Positions 30,401 to 38,200 of a DNA stretch of 64,000 bases are shown piece by piece (position 1 is the first letter of the stretch; each line of letters starts with the position of its first letter). Source of the stretch: a virus; the IMG/VR virus record IMGVR_UViG_3300010885_044017, positions 62,001-126,000 of that record. One strand, written 5' to 3'. Both the position numbers and the translations under genes were made by a program. Under the pieces are notes generated by a model. That model worked only from the letters and a program-made list of their open reading frames with translations. It was not told where the DNA came from and made no database searches.

Positions 30401-31438
30401 GATTGATATCAAACTAATAACCGGGTCTTGGGCCAATGGATCAACAGCTTGAATTTGCCAAACATTCCTACGTGTGGCTTTGGGTACAGTGTTTCCGTCG
30501 ACTGTCCAATAGGCATCATCAATATCACTGTTGGTAAAGATAAAAGTTTTACCCAATAACTGCGATTTTACTCCGTCAAGTCCGCCCAGGGCCGCCAATT
30601 GGCTAAGCGTGGCGCCTTGAATTTGATTGTAATGCAAATCAGTTGAAGTATCCACAGTGCCCGACCCAATATCATTATTGGGGTATTGCATGTAAATGTA
30701 ATAATCTTGTGCTGTGGATTGCGGAACTCGAAATGTAATGGTGCCCACATCGGTGCCATTGTTTTCTATTCCCAAGATGTCTCTACTGCTTAAATTACTT
30801 TGATTGTTTTTTAATCCCGATGTGCCTATAGTGCTTTGAATCCAAAAAGGATAACCAGGTTGATTTACTACAAACTGATAAGTACCGCCACGGGCTAACC
30901 GCACGGCTGGATTTTTTGCCAACCCTGATCCAGAAAAACGATAGGCTCCATTGCCGGCATCTCTTGTCACGGTGAAAGTTTGAGTTTGATCCACACCGGC
31001 ACCAAACACTTCCACTGTGGTTGGTCCGTCGGTTAACCAATAGTATTGATTAAAATTTACAAATTTGTCAAAATCAAATAAGCCATCAAAACTATAAGTT
31101 TCACTGGAAAACAATCTACTGTGATCGTTGACAAAGCCGCCACTGTATCCAATTTGATTAATTAAATCAATATAACTGCTAAAAAATTCCACTGTGCCAG
31201 TTTTATTTTTAACTACTACACTGGGCTCTAGTTGATAATTCTGCCTTAACGCACTGCTCTCAGGCTGGTAGTTATTGGAATTTTGATACGTTGGTGCAAA
31301 TTTACGACCCACATAAGCATTGACTTTTCTCAAGTCTGGCGGAGTAACCAATTGGTCCAGGGTAGCACCCAAGAACTTACGATTGGTGTCTGTCCTAAAT
31401 ACTTCAGGTAAAAAATTTGCAGTTTTTATTGATGCCAT
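18473..31438 (-). CDS. Giant virion structural protein (4,321 residues) with FG-GAP-like and dockerin-like segments
   Basis: A single intact frame of almost 13 kb. The N-terminus (TANFLPEVFRTDTNRKFL, then FDFDKFVNFNQYYWL) matches large structural proteins of T4-like cyanophages. Residues ~2230-2830 hold several FG-GAP-like blades with the pattern FG-x4-S-x-DG/GNWLLYVGAPG-x-GNVYVY, probably a beta-propeller. Near residue ~2313, inside this region, DVNNSGTVSPLDALAY has the calcium-loop spacing of a type I dockerin. Residues ~3490-3560 carry GSGYTSTPTI-type repeats, and three or four copies of a ~65-residue repeat (VGNxIxQxxTGAxG, then GTFVxN, then YRNGSNLxIKP) sit near 3580, 3640, 3785 and 4240. 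It lies between gp6 and the fibre genes. A baseplate-attached fibre or large tail appendage is likely. Confidence 0.8.
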   Translation of the reverse strand: MASIKTANFLPEVFRTDTNRKFLGATLDQLVTPPDLRKVNAYVGRKFAPTYQNSNNYQPESSALRQNYQLEPSVVVKNKTGTVEFFSSYIDLINQIGYSGGFVNDHSRLFSSETYSFDGLFDFDKFVNFNQYYWLTDGPTTVEVFGAGVDQTQTFTVTRDAGNGAYRFSGSGLAKNPAVRLARGGTYQFVVNQPGYPFWIQSTIGTSGLKNNQSNLSSRDILGIENNGTDVGTITFRVPQSTAQDYYIYMQYPNNDIGSGTVDTSTDLHYNQIQGATLSQLAALGGLDGVKSQLLGKTFIFTNSDIDDAYWTVDGNTVPKATRRNVWQIQAVDPLAQDPVISLISITTVTKNQKIYVASGQNYAEYSFYLDQQFLTYKQIPNITAPLSTIYYQDGVSAGYAGQFNLVAIDDNTLKVDDDIVGKADYTSPNGVVFTNGLKIQFDASAVPATYANNAYYVEGVGTAIQLLLATNFQTPEPYAANGIGTPDYITINRASQDLNPWTRSNRWFHIDVIKAAASYNNEVPVFDQNVRANRPIIEFEADLQLYNFGRVAKTPVDIFDLTTTDARNTVELSGSFQLNGVSLQNGQRVVFANDFDPTVRNQIFVINISEISQTPVITLSLAEDSETSTYNNLIVLQGANKGTEYWFNGSNWIAGQQKTGVNQTPMFDVYDGNGISLGDVTIYPASTFATATNNLGTVVGGTKIFSYQPGTGVDDQILGFPLSYRTFNQVGDIQFNNNFDTDVFSYTAASATQTENIHSAGTLRKNSGLVASAARNSWAKVTEPSRQYQLISGVYDGVNRYFEIDIRPEARTTIPYFKVFKNFVELTTAQFQTVSAGVKLYVKITDSTLAIDDKIDILIYSKTVSALGYYQVPDNLNFNTENTNFSSLTLGQLRNHLVTLVSNSNQVTGSAFGANNLRDRPIKAQGGNILQNASPVLYSELFLVDPEINFLKGLELARHNYGRIKNKILESAVKLKTIDTNDIPGMLDSILLTINSVKNSSFPWYYSDMVPYGPLKNTITYTVIDAEQIDYEITNIFVDTELSNQSVLVYVNNVQLTKGQDYVFDTTRAGITFKISLAVDDVITINEYSDTDGNYIPETPTKLGLYPKFTPKIYLDETYVDPINVIQGHDGSITPAFNDFRDQLLLEFELRIYNNIKIDATVVSNNIYDTVPGKFRTTDYTNAEFTRLLSRSFLQWVGANRVDFTSNTYFVGDDPFTWNFSRFFDTVNGEALPGTWRAIYQYFYDTVAPNTAPWEMLGFSEQPLWWETRYGVAPYTGGNLVLWGDLEVGYVWNNGDSYTDARFARPGLLSIIPVDENGNLRNPAQFLVKSFNSNQANGSYAVGQQGPVETAWRRSSDYPYAVQEAIALARPGYFFGTLMDVTRYYKDTMLDQYVLSDSLQRITPGAIRINGQSSGTSIRRVAGYINWIAEYLRGQGIEPVDKISGYLDSVTVQLAYKMAGYSDKSFLQVLAEQASPTSTTNSVVIPAENYTLELYKSTPVKTVAYSAVIVEKSENGYTVSGYDTSNPYFTIIPSLANNNAYPVTVLNDTGIVYQDYQKYKITVPYGFEFTNKQQVVDFLISYERYLIGSGFVLADKDPNLETQRDFKLSVQEFLAWSQQGWAVGTVMILSPVLNHLTVNSTSGVVDKIENAPLQSRILDPEFNFIKYNELTVTRTDNVFTLTAVSGRTIALAVLDIVEYEHVVIFDNVTVFNDVIYVPSLGNRQYRLKLIGQKTGSWTGALNPPGFVYNSSTVDVWQPGVDYLLGSLVTYKDVYYTNTQNLTATNTFSPSQWKRLNKNQIQTGLLPNFSYNAGKSLRYNNFNDPELQGDFANFVGNEIGFTPRQYLTNFGIDIPTQAKFYQGFIRQKGTLNSISAFTAAGFNGVSSTINLYEDWAMRVGEYGATNNNRYVELILSEGVFKGEPAVFNFLNNGTTATDNIVSVYPDNIYRSSIGYSPTIFKDRDDASFYENDILTAGYVSVADVDTQIFNIQAYGQLNSQMANVAPGYKIWAAQDNVSSSWAVYRVNETNVLINSVFYNVDYTITATTNRAHGFGRGDYVVIKGFDGRVDGFYQVSSVVDNYNFNLIIDVNSYPVLKSAGTITGLGVVYRLQTVRIKSPTDLNAITPLNQWLDGDKLWVDADQNTPGWLVYNKSSPWTTANASVVTSPLSMQLDANSYISNSGFGTVSTINQAGTFAAASLPNLGMGNVIAFVSNVTNGYNFTMVANLGAPPSNSASLFGASLHSSGNLLYVGNPGNGSTEYGRTHIHKFNATDTGTPTVNTTAVATAILQASVDVEPGKTLFKTTTVGGRPLADVNNSGTVSPLDALAYNQWIGGVNTNPGQISWITGTLHPYILANPATYGAYINDFFTLSQTLSSPFTGNTGDQFGYSVSASDDGTWLYVGAPGAGNVYVYHANTTSYYSLANTIVGNSYVSTGNAVSSRFGYVVSTTSEGDYTAIGAPGESIAGVSSAGAVYTFNRSQESFIASGNTAYYPQYAISANTLLVTVNGNVVTTGYTSNSSAVTFTATPTVGTTITIDTNKIQLVKKLTETVPGSGNQFGTVAHISGNDADVYASSPGYSEVGYHSGVVYRFANYGANYGTVAGTVYDPVVTVGHNLYINGQLVTFGANVGGSLVGNLQSIVANINSANIPGITATAQDYGLLTLTSNVAVPYKKLLITPGTGTALANIGLDVYTNVQSIKHPGSADVNAFGSQLTSSADSNNLIVSANRGQTNNAMTFDQLLTRFDADATSFSDMLQGSGVVYIYGLVEGSLTSTTLDQYVLVQQLQNNAVSSNDQLGSSLALNANILLVGAPGDSNHLTTDSVSQALTSIPNAGTYYTYKNISGNVGWDIIGSEQPQVDISSITRMYLYNNVTDTLLTNFDHIDPAKGKVLGIAEQDLDYITSYDPAIYNAGGGPEAGPLGGASPDFHWGSAQVGKTWWDTSLVRYVDYEQGNLTYRANHWGEMFPGSTVQVCEWVASSVPPDQYTGSGQPLYTEFQSYVEENYVDQATKVVRTRYYFWVKDKTTVPTNSTRRNSVKILQEIIANPTAQSVPYAAVLRNDAVSLYNIGDYLTGAGNTVVFHADTDALINNNIMHNEWQLVQEGNSNSLIPTRIVEKIIDSLAGVDQYGNTIPDATLTPQTRIGLDFTQTVFVDRMTALKNFVEYVNNVMIQYPIVEQRNINNLYSAEAQPADTEYDLAIATRAELDYINTATTLSNYTVLVINNETQNGLWTVHTWTGTAWSTVRTQSYYTPFYWSFADWYDSTYNSSDTVKYLANTYADLATLTASANDTAQVANRGNGEFAVYRYNGSAWDLVGLENGTIQYNSTLYTTDVAANEIRILFETIRDSIFVDTLIGNFNGLFFYLINYVLTEQKSVDWVFKTSFVTVLHQLKKLEQFPAYIQDNQTYYENYINEVKPYRTSIREYLINYQGTDDFTGDITDFDIPATYIANINAYRSPDGSLPSDAYSLATLPQYSQWNNNHSYSINTVTVSNSGANYYTTPTITVTGGGGTGANIQAVLDVASNTIARFDVVDSGSGYTSTPTIQINGSGVNAAGYPKLVSEQFITSVPVQTITTVGNAVIYVGNIVTQPNTGASGVAYSASTGNIITLKDVVGTFVSNQWLFSDSSNLSIRPGVATVSMKLTGNLVAYTGNIINQPGSGAQAEVYYNTTGNVVSLWNYSGTFVGNAYLYRNGSNLNIKPAYYTVSTVTPVGSYTAFEDQSYNKVRTFTTHVKFDRTTYTSNISAWQPNVTVSANSRVSYQGSAYQANSTVYSSATLKLSSNISATVGDYVTQGNNVSANARIVSIASNSLITVANLTGNFLRRTGNIAINGITSVASPVAVTNIFDYGKYSLLSTANLSNASDRITAAYQPGSGMPGLDLAQLMSGIEYPGVQVQGVKFGATTSNIASNILYFYSNTSTLYSSNVAVLDFTTYGLQPTLPISIVNLDTGLRSNVTILNVTTGSMFLVGAMANIALGANISIVYYDYNDPAYLDTNIQSFYRDSALGTRAEDINVDGGGYYDTYSSHAPEELIPGVTFDSLNMMVYTQTGNANVGYRVVHNMSANAASVSTQYWPQYYAIFSANTTALSANLNITDSNVYVTSTAGLATPLPQYTQPGVIYVNGEKITYYTIDRVNNVLGQLRRGVDGTGAPVVHPAGTAVVESSVNQLIPTSTTRGANVHLGSWLNLKVSANVSILDDNLSNDIVDNISNNITSYPQDLLEYLTLNTNATVTVGNTIAQLATGASGVVAANSTGITVTIWAANATGAFSSNILANTYVYRNGANLTAKTVGISYDTVDGTGLAGSNTTQAVFIRGY

Positions 31439-31450
31439 TGCTGTTCCCGA

Positions 31451-34400
31451 TTATACGATTGTGTTTGACCCGGCCAAGGTCTGATTAATTTGTGCAGCAG
31501 TTATGGCACTGATGATTTGTACATTGCTGGCTGTGGCACAACTTATGATAATTTCATCTGGATTGGAATTAATCTGCATGAGTCCACCAAACGCCACATC
31601 AGTGTTGGCTGGCACAATAATAATACTGGCCACGTTTGGTGCCAGTGTGTTATGCAAATAAGTAGCTAGTTCACTGAAATAAAATGTCTCGCCAAAGTTC
31701 CAATTGGCTGTGTCAAAATAAGTGTTGATTGCAGCAATCACTCCACTGATTACATCATTATCGCTGATGGTTAAATTTGGATTTTTAACCACTTTAAATG
31801 TGGCTTGCAGTGCTGAGTCTGCCTTGGCGCCAAACACCGGCTTATATCTGCCAGGGTTATAAATGATTGTGTCACTGAGTGCTTTGTAATTTTCTAAGCT
31901 GGTGGCACCAGAACCATAGGTTAATTTTAATTCTTCATTGGTTGGCAGTGCTGGTTCTGTCAAGGTATTGGTAGTATCTCTTACCCATGCTGTGTAATCG
32001 GTGGTATAGTCTGTGGTCAACAAATACAAGTCCATAATATTGTTGGGACTGGGATCTATACGGCGTGTGTTTGGGCTGTTGTGTCTATACTGGAAGTTTA
32101 ACTTTTGTCTTCCAACTTCGGCTATGTAGCTGGTAGACTGTGCAAGTGTACGGTTTCCAGCAGCAGAAATTGACAGTACATAAAATTTATCTTCGCTGGT
32201 GGCATAAAATACTTGCCCATCAACATATAAATTTTGATTGGTTAATATAGCACTTTGAGTGGTATAGGTTGTCACTATCAAGCTGTTGTCAACCGGAGCG
32301 GCTGTTAAAAAGTTTCCAACGTTGGTGTTGGCATCAGTGACCTGTTGAAAAAATACATACTTACCTGTGGTTGCAGTGTTGGCAACATTGGTAAAAATAT
32401 CTGGATCATCAGGAACACCGTCATTGTTGACAGCACTAAAAGTAACCAATACCTGTGTATAGTCAATTCTTCCATCCGCTGTGACAACATTGTTGTAAAT
32501 GTACCATAATTGATCTTGTCCCAATGCTGTGGTTAAACTGTCAGGTGCTGTGTTGTTTTTTAATATCGATACCTGATCAATCACAGTTGCTCCGGATTTG
32601 CTGTCAAATACTTTTACTTTTGGATCAAAGTAAAAACGTGTTTGTTCTAAACTTTCAAATACATATTTTAAATTACGATGGGCTAGATTGTAGTTGACAC
32701 CGTTGTAGGCAAAGGATACTATCCAACTGCTGTCTAGTCCCCCACCCGTGGTATCACCTGTATTGGCCAAGCTGAATGCCGAGGTAGTGTTTAAATCGGC
32801 TGGTGCAATAATTTTCCAAGTTTGTGAGGGTACATCGTATCTGATTCCAAAGTTTTTATAACTCTTTATCAAATTAACCATGGTGCTAACAAATGCCAAG
32901 TTACTGAAATCATTTTTAAACACAGGAATAATACTTTCAAGCACAGCACCTGTGGGTATGTTTTGTGTTATTTGTAATGTATTACTGTTGGCAACAGATG
33001 CCACTGCTACCCAAATATATTTTTTATCATTTTCATATACCGGAGTACCAGACACTATTACGTTTTGTGCATTGAAATAATTTCCTGTGCCGGCTGTGAA
33101 TTTTAATAGTGTTCCGTTAGTGATATATTTAAAGTTGGTGTTGGTTACGTATCCAACCGTTTGAATTACAGTTCCGTTGGTCAAGTAACCAGTGCTGCTA
33201 CCAGAATTGGCCGTGGCCTGTGTCCACGTGGTGGTCACAGCAGGTGTATATCTTGTGTAATTGGCATAATAGAAATGCTTAACTTCTGTACTGTTTAAAA
33301 TAGGTATTACTGTGTTGTAAATTACATTGTTTATGTCGTTGGTTGATGCAAAGCCAAACGTTGAGCTGGGCACAGAATTTTGTTTATACAACCAACCATC
33401 TGTACCAAACATGTTGGTACTGGAATATTTTCCAGTGACATCCAGCACATCTAGATATCTACTGATACCGGAACTGGTTCTGTTCACTGCCTTGACTTTT
33501 AAAATGCTACTGAAGTTGGTGTACGGGAAAAGATTATAGTCTTCACCTGTGATCATTCTGTTCTGTGTATAGTACTGCTGTGGTGCTTTTACACGAATGT
33601 CGTCCACTAGTTCTCTTGTGGCAGCATTGGTCACTGTGTAGTATAAACTGGCACGTACAGTCAGCGTTTCTACTCTGTTGCTCTTACTGACATAGTTTAA
33701 AGCAATCACAATGTTTTGCATTTCGTCGGGAGTAATTTTATAATTTAATCCGTTGCTGACTCGATAAAATAATTGGAAATTTCCCTGCGGAATGTTGGCA
33801 AAACTACCGTCACCAAATACTAAATCAATTTGATCATTGGCTCTGGTATTGATCTGATACAAGTTACGATTGGTGCTTTGATTGTAAATGATGTTGATGC
33901 CGGCCACAGCAGGAACACTGCTCCATATGGTATTGGGTACTCCAGCATTGTCAAGTTTATACAACCAAACATCTGTGTTGTTGATGTTGTCGTAGTTGAC
34001 ATTGACTATGCGATTGGGTAAACTCTGTTGTAGGTTTAAAACTAAATTGTTCAGTGTACCTTGTTTAAAGTAAACAAAATACCCGGTGTTGTTGCTGGCA
34101 TTGCCAAGATTGTCATTTTGATACAGGATATTGAATTTTCCACTGGGTGCCGGACTGGCTTCGTATACATAACTTTGTCCTGCTGATGTGGCACTCACTG
34201 CTTCAAACGGTGTACTGGTGCCTTCTATTGTGGCATTGAAAGTGTAAGTGGGAATCACTCCGCCCAATAAATTAATGCTGTACTCACTGGTCATGATGCC
34301 ATTGATGTCTTGTGTGTTGCCCGGAGTGCCGATGTTTTGATTGTTAATTAAAGCAGCATTAAATATGGCAGTGAATTGTTCTTGCCAATCTTCGTTGGTG

Positions 34401-34840
34401 GTGTCATTCCAATTGATCAACAGGTTGGCTAGATCTAGGCCGTTGCTGTCTGTCACACTCTCGCTGGTGGTGATGCTGTCAATTTTCAAATAGCCCGCAG
34501 CAGGTACAGTACGTTTGGCATTGTAATTGATTAAACTGGCCAGTTTTAAAATACTGTCACGTCTTTGTGCAGTGTCAAAAAAACTTTCACGTGCATTTAA
34601 ATCTGTTCTAAATGCTAGACTCTGTCCTAAAAAAGCAATCAAGTCAATTAATGCTATGTACTCTGAGCTTTCTGTAAAATCATTAAAATCTTCTGGATAG
34701 TAGTTACGCAGATAATCGATCATGCTTTTGCGTATGGTTTCAAAGTCATAGCTTTGAAAGTTGGCATTTTGAAAACTCTGGTACAGGGTAGTCCAGTCCT
34801 GGTTTACCAATAAATTTGTTTGACGTGTAGTGATAGACAT
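31451..34840 (-). CDS. gp6: Baseplate wedge protein gp6
   Basis: The N-terminus is diagnostic of T4-like gp6: YDFETIRKSMIDYLRNYYP, then DFTESSEYIALIDLIAFLGQ and LAFRTDLNARESFFDTAQRR. At 1,129 residues it is much longer than T4 gp6 (660) but similar to cyanophage forms. In T4, gp6 dimers form the continuous ring that ties the six wedges together at the core of the baseplate. The middle and C-terminal parts are beta-rich and Asn/Thr-rich. It follows gp25 and precedes the giant gene by 13 bases, and a late-promoter-like element lies 22 bases upstream of its ATG. Confidence 0.93.
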   Translation of the reverse strand: MSITTRQTNLLVNQDWTTLYQSFQNANFQSYDFETIRKSMIDYLRNYYPEDFNDFTESSEYIALIDLIAFLGQSLAFRTDLNARESFFDTAQRRDSILKLASLINYNAKRTVPAAGYLKIDSITTSESVTDSNGLDLANLLINWNDTTNEDWQEQFTAIFNAALINNQNIGTPGNTQDINGIMTSEYSINLLGGVIPTYTFNATIEGTSTPFEAVSATSAGQSYVYEASPAPSGKFNILYQNDNLGNASNNTGYFVYFKQGTLNNLVLNLQQSLPNRIVNVNYDNINNTDVWLYKLDNAGVPNTIWSSVPAVAGINIIYNQSTNRNLYQINTRANDQIDLVFGDGSFANIPQGNFQLFYRVSNGLNYKITPDEMQNIVIALNYVSKSNRVETLTVRASLYYTVTNAATRELVDDIRVKAPQQYYTQNRMITGEDYNLFPYTNFSSILKVKAVNRTSSGISRYLDVLDVTGKYSSTNMFGTDGWLYKQNSVPSSTFGFASTNDINNVIYNTVIPILNSTEVKHFYYANYTRYTPAVTTTWTQATANSGSSTGYLTNGTVIQTVGYVTNTNFKYITNGTLLKFTAGTGNYFNAQNVIVSGTPVYENDKKYIWVAVASVANSNTLQITQNIPTGAVLESIIPVFKNDFSNLAFVSTMVNLIKSYKNFGIRYDVPSQTWKIIAPADLNTTSAFSLANTGDTTGGGLDSSWIVSFAYNGVNYNLAHRNLKYVFESLEQTRFYFDPKVKVFDSKSGATVIDQVSILKNNTAPDSLTTALGQDQLWYIYNNVVTADGRIDYTQVLVTFSAVNNDGVPDDPDIFTNVANTATTGKYVFFQQVTDANTNVGNFLTAAPVDNSLIVTTYTTQSAILTNQNLYVDGQVFYATSEDKFYVLSISAAGNRTLAQSTSYIAEVGRQKLNFQYRHNSPNTRRIDPSPNNIMDLYLLTTDYTTDYTAWVRDTTNTLTEPALPTNEELKLTYGSGATSLENYKALSDTIIYNPGRYKPVFGAKADSALQATFKVVKNPNLTISDNDVISGVIAAINTYFDTANWNFGETFYFSELATYLHNTLAPNVASIIIVPANTDVAFGGLMQINSNPDEIIISCATASNVQIISAITAAQINQTLAGSNTIV

Positions 34841-34861
34841 GCGAAAATATCCCTTATAGAG

Positions 34862-34869
34862 TATTTATT
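34862..34869 (-). promoter_or_regulatory. Late-promoter-like element AATAAATA
   Basis: A minus-strand AATAAATA sits in the short gap between gp25 and gp6, 22 bases upstream of the gp6 start. It fits the spacing expected for a T4-type late promoter that lets gp6 and the giant gene be expressed independently of gp25. Confidence 0.5.
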
Positions 34870-34896
34870 ACAATCAAAAACAGGGTATATTATTAG

Positions 34897-35274
34897 CTAT
34901 CTTACTGTGAGTCGTTGTGTATTGGAATCAAATTGCAAGTTCAATGCTGTCAATTGATTGGTGGGAATATACAGTAGATCCACCATTATTTGTATACCGT
35001 TCTGGTATTCGTTGATGGTTATGTTTTGTAAATTGGTGCGTGGATCATATCCCACCACCGACTTGACATCATCGATGATGGCTTGACGCACAGTGGCAGT
35101 CATGGGTTCAAACAACAGGCTCCAAACAATGGTGCCAAAGTCCGGTTGCATGACTTTTTCACCTTTTTTAATGTTGAAATGATTGATCAAGTCCTGTTTG
35201 ATCAAGTCAATGTCAGTGACACGAAACTTTTTGTATCGGTTGACAGTGCTGAATCCTTTGTATAGTGTGGTCAT
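34897..35274 (-). CDS. gp25: Baseplate wedge protein gp25
   Basis: This 125-residue protein matches the gp25/GPW family. DIDLIKQDLINHFNIKKGEK near 21-40 leads into the conserved PDFGTIVWSLLFEP segment, then AIIDDVKSVVGYDPR and the closing beta-hairpin IQIMVDLLYIPTNQ. In contractile systems this protein sits in the inner baseplate and seeds sheath attachment around the tube. The length is normal for the family (T4: 132). It is located between gp5 and gp6, a usual order in aquatic T4-like phages. A late-promoter-like element is unusually close, eight bases from its ATG. Confidence 0.93.
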   Translation of the reverse strand: MTTLYKGFSTVNRYKKFRVTDIDLIKQDLINHFNIKKGEKVMQPDFGTIVWSLLFEPMTATVRQAIIDDVKSVVGYDPRTNLQNITINEYQNGIQIMVDLLYIPTNQLTALNLQFDSNTQRLTVR

Positions 35275-35281
35275 AGTAATA

Positions 35282-35289
35282 TATTTATT
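35282..35289 (-). promoter_or_regulatory. Late-promoter-like element AATAAATA close to the gp25 start
   Basis: A minus-strand AATAAATA ends eight bases before the gp25 ATG, between the gp5 stop and gp25. At the spacing known for T4 late promoters the message would begin within a few bases of the ATG. Either it is leaderless or the element is not a promoter. Confidence 0.35.
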
Positions 35290-35295
35290 CTAAAA

Positions 35296-38200
35296 TTACG
35301 CCGATCTCACATCAGAAATTATGTTAGCCGATACCGCTGCCACGATGGCCATGTGATTGACACTGCTTGCTATGTGGGTAACTCTTGGTGCTGGCGGAGG
35401 AGCTGGATAAGGGTTACCGTAACCAGCATCGCCATAATTACGAGGATTATAATAGTTCACTGCTCGTACTACATTTGATGGTAAATTGGCCAAACGCATG
35501 CCCACTGTGGGGAACCCGTCAATACACACCATGAGGTCTATTTTCATACCTGTGGCAGCCATTTGGTTAACTATTTCAGCACCTTTACTAAATCCAATTA
35601 ATATTACCTTCTTGGTTCCACGATTTTTTACAACATAAGCAGAGGCTCCGCCTATATCAGTACAACTAAACACTTCTGCGGCAGCACCTAGCCCAGTTAA
35701 TTGTGCGGCCAGGGCTCGAACACCGGTCTTGTATGCTTCACCGGCTTTTTCTAGTCCAGTGATCAATACAACCAATTGGTCACCGGGACCACTGGCCTTG
35801 GGTTCTGTAGTGGCATCTGTGGCCTTGGTGTTGATTGTTTGTATATGTGGCCAATCGTTGGGGATAGTTTTTAAATTGTATTTGCCTAGACCCAATTCTG
35901 TGTCAAGTGCATATACATCGTGTTGAATGTCCATTGCTTGACCAAGATTGTGTTGACTTGTGCCCGGGGGTGCAACCAAGTTTCCTTTTTTGCCTCCTGC
36001 AACCCAGGCATTATAAAGTCCCGCTTGCTCTTCATTGGTGCGAAGTGTTGAATTAACCTGCATTTTTTTATCGTACTTTTCTTTATAGGCCTTGGCCAAT
36101 TGCAGGGTGGCCGATCGTAGTACGGGGGTGGATGCATCAAAGCGAGCTCGGGTACCAGTTCCGCTGGATCTAAACAGCATCACTGTGTCAGGATCAATGC
36201 TGAGGTCGATTGGGCCAGCAGCATTGCTGGTGCCGGTTATGGCTTGAGCACTTAATACATCAATTGCATATCTACCGTGATTAAAGTATTCTTCAGCAGT
36301 GCCGGCCTCCCCAGCAACTGTAGGTGGTGTTTTTACCTTGCCTGACTGGCGCCATTCGGCAGCCAATGCCGCACTGCGATACTTGTGTGCCACAAACAGC
36401 ATACCGGCGGCCATACAAATGTCATCTTCAGGTTTGATACCTTTGTTGGTGACCAGTGTTTTATAGTTGGCCAAAAATTCTTTATTTTGTAAATCATCTT
36501 GCAGTTGTTTGTTGGCAAAAAAATCTTTTTGACTGCGTATGCTGTCTTTACCGGTCCAACTTTCGTTTTTAGATAATGTTTGTGCACCGTATTGTTTGAT
36601 AGCATCTGGTTTGATATATCCAGCTTCGGCCAAAAGGTACGCATCCACTTGATACTTGCCAATTCTTGTGCCATCACCCGGGGTGGCCTTGGCTGTGGCA
36701 TCGGAATTACTAGCAGAAGATCCAGCTGTTATTTCTGTTATTATTTTTTGCAATGCACCAGCCACATTTGGATAACTTGTTGGATGCAGTGGTGGTTTAT
36801 CGCCGCTGGGGTAATCGGTCAGTGCCACAGTTTTATCGCCGGTGATGCTGGCAACTTGCGTTACAGCAGCGCAGGCTATGCTGTCATAGGGTAAAATCCA
36901 AATGTATTTTTCTGCTCGCAATGCGGCTCTAATGGCCTTTAAGTTTTCAATCAACAGTGTTTTATTACCAACACCTTTGACAATATCATTGCTACCGCAA
37001 GAAATTACTGCCACTTTGACTTTACCTACCCAATCATTTTCATACTGATAATCTTGATAAGTTCCCACACGTCCGGAGGCCGGTGCAGGAGGATTTTTGG
37101 CATTGGCCAATATGGTTGTACTGTTGTCACCAACTCGGGCCATGACACTGGTTGAGGACAATTTTTTCTGTAGTGCTTGACCAGTTCCCCAAGCAATACT
37201 GTCGCCCATGACCAATATTGTACCTTTAGTGCCGACGTTAATAGCTGCACCTGCAGGTGTTGAAGTTTTCCCACCAGTGCTGGCATAGTCCCACTGGCTT
37301 TCAAAATAGCCTAATTCGGCATGCATATTGGTGGCATAGGCCTGTGTCAACAAAGGAGCTGCGGAGCTGATGGCCCCTGGTGATTTATACAGTTCAGCTT
37401 TACCTAACCAATCTTTGGGACAGCTGGATGATACTGTGCGACCGTATGCGTTGTTGATGCCGACGTCGGTGTTGGCACTGGTGGTTTTAGATCCCGAAGC
37501 AATGGCATTTCCTGAACTGTCTGTGACTTTAATTCCTGAACTAGACTGTAGTGTGCCTGGATCCACAGCAGTACCAGCATTGGCCAAGCATTGTTTTACA
37601 GCGTTTAATTTGGTTTGCATAAATGTTTCAAAATCTTGTACATTTACGTAACCTTTTCCAGTTTTGTCAAAGTGGTTTTGACTATAGGCTTTGTTTTGAA
37701 ATGCAGTGTAGGTTGCACCCGGAGGAGATCCATTTAATCCATACACTATATAAGTTAAATCTTGGCCAGTGGCCACTGGCCAATTGATACACGAATACAC
37801 ATCTACCATGCGACCTTTGCTTTTCTTCCACGGCGCATTTAATTTAAAATATTTTTCAACTAGATCTAACTGCTGTACTCGGGACAGCCCAGTAAATGCT
37901 GGGATATCACTGGGATTGTAGCCCACTAGTTTTCTAGCGTCACCACCAAACTGTATCAACCCGTAAAATCCCAATCCGTTGGGCTCGGCTGGATCCATTG
38001 TACCACCGGTTTCTAAATACATAGCAGCCAATAACCATAGCCAATTGCTAATTCCTAAATTTGCAGCCACTTGTTTGGTTTTATCTAAAAATGCTGTATC
38101 GGTAGACCAAGGTGCCGAACCTTTGGCACCACCGTGTACTCTGCCCAAATCTAATTTATTACCATTGGGTTTGGGTAATATATAGTCACCAGGAGATGAA

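Noticed and set aside
21448-30759. Several plus- and minus-frame ORFs of 60-110 codons within the giant gene
   Set aside because: They have no conserved motif or start signal and exist because the long Thr/Val/Asn-rich gene leaves alternate frames open.
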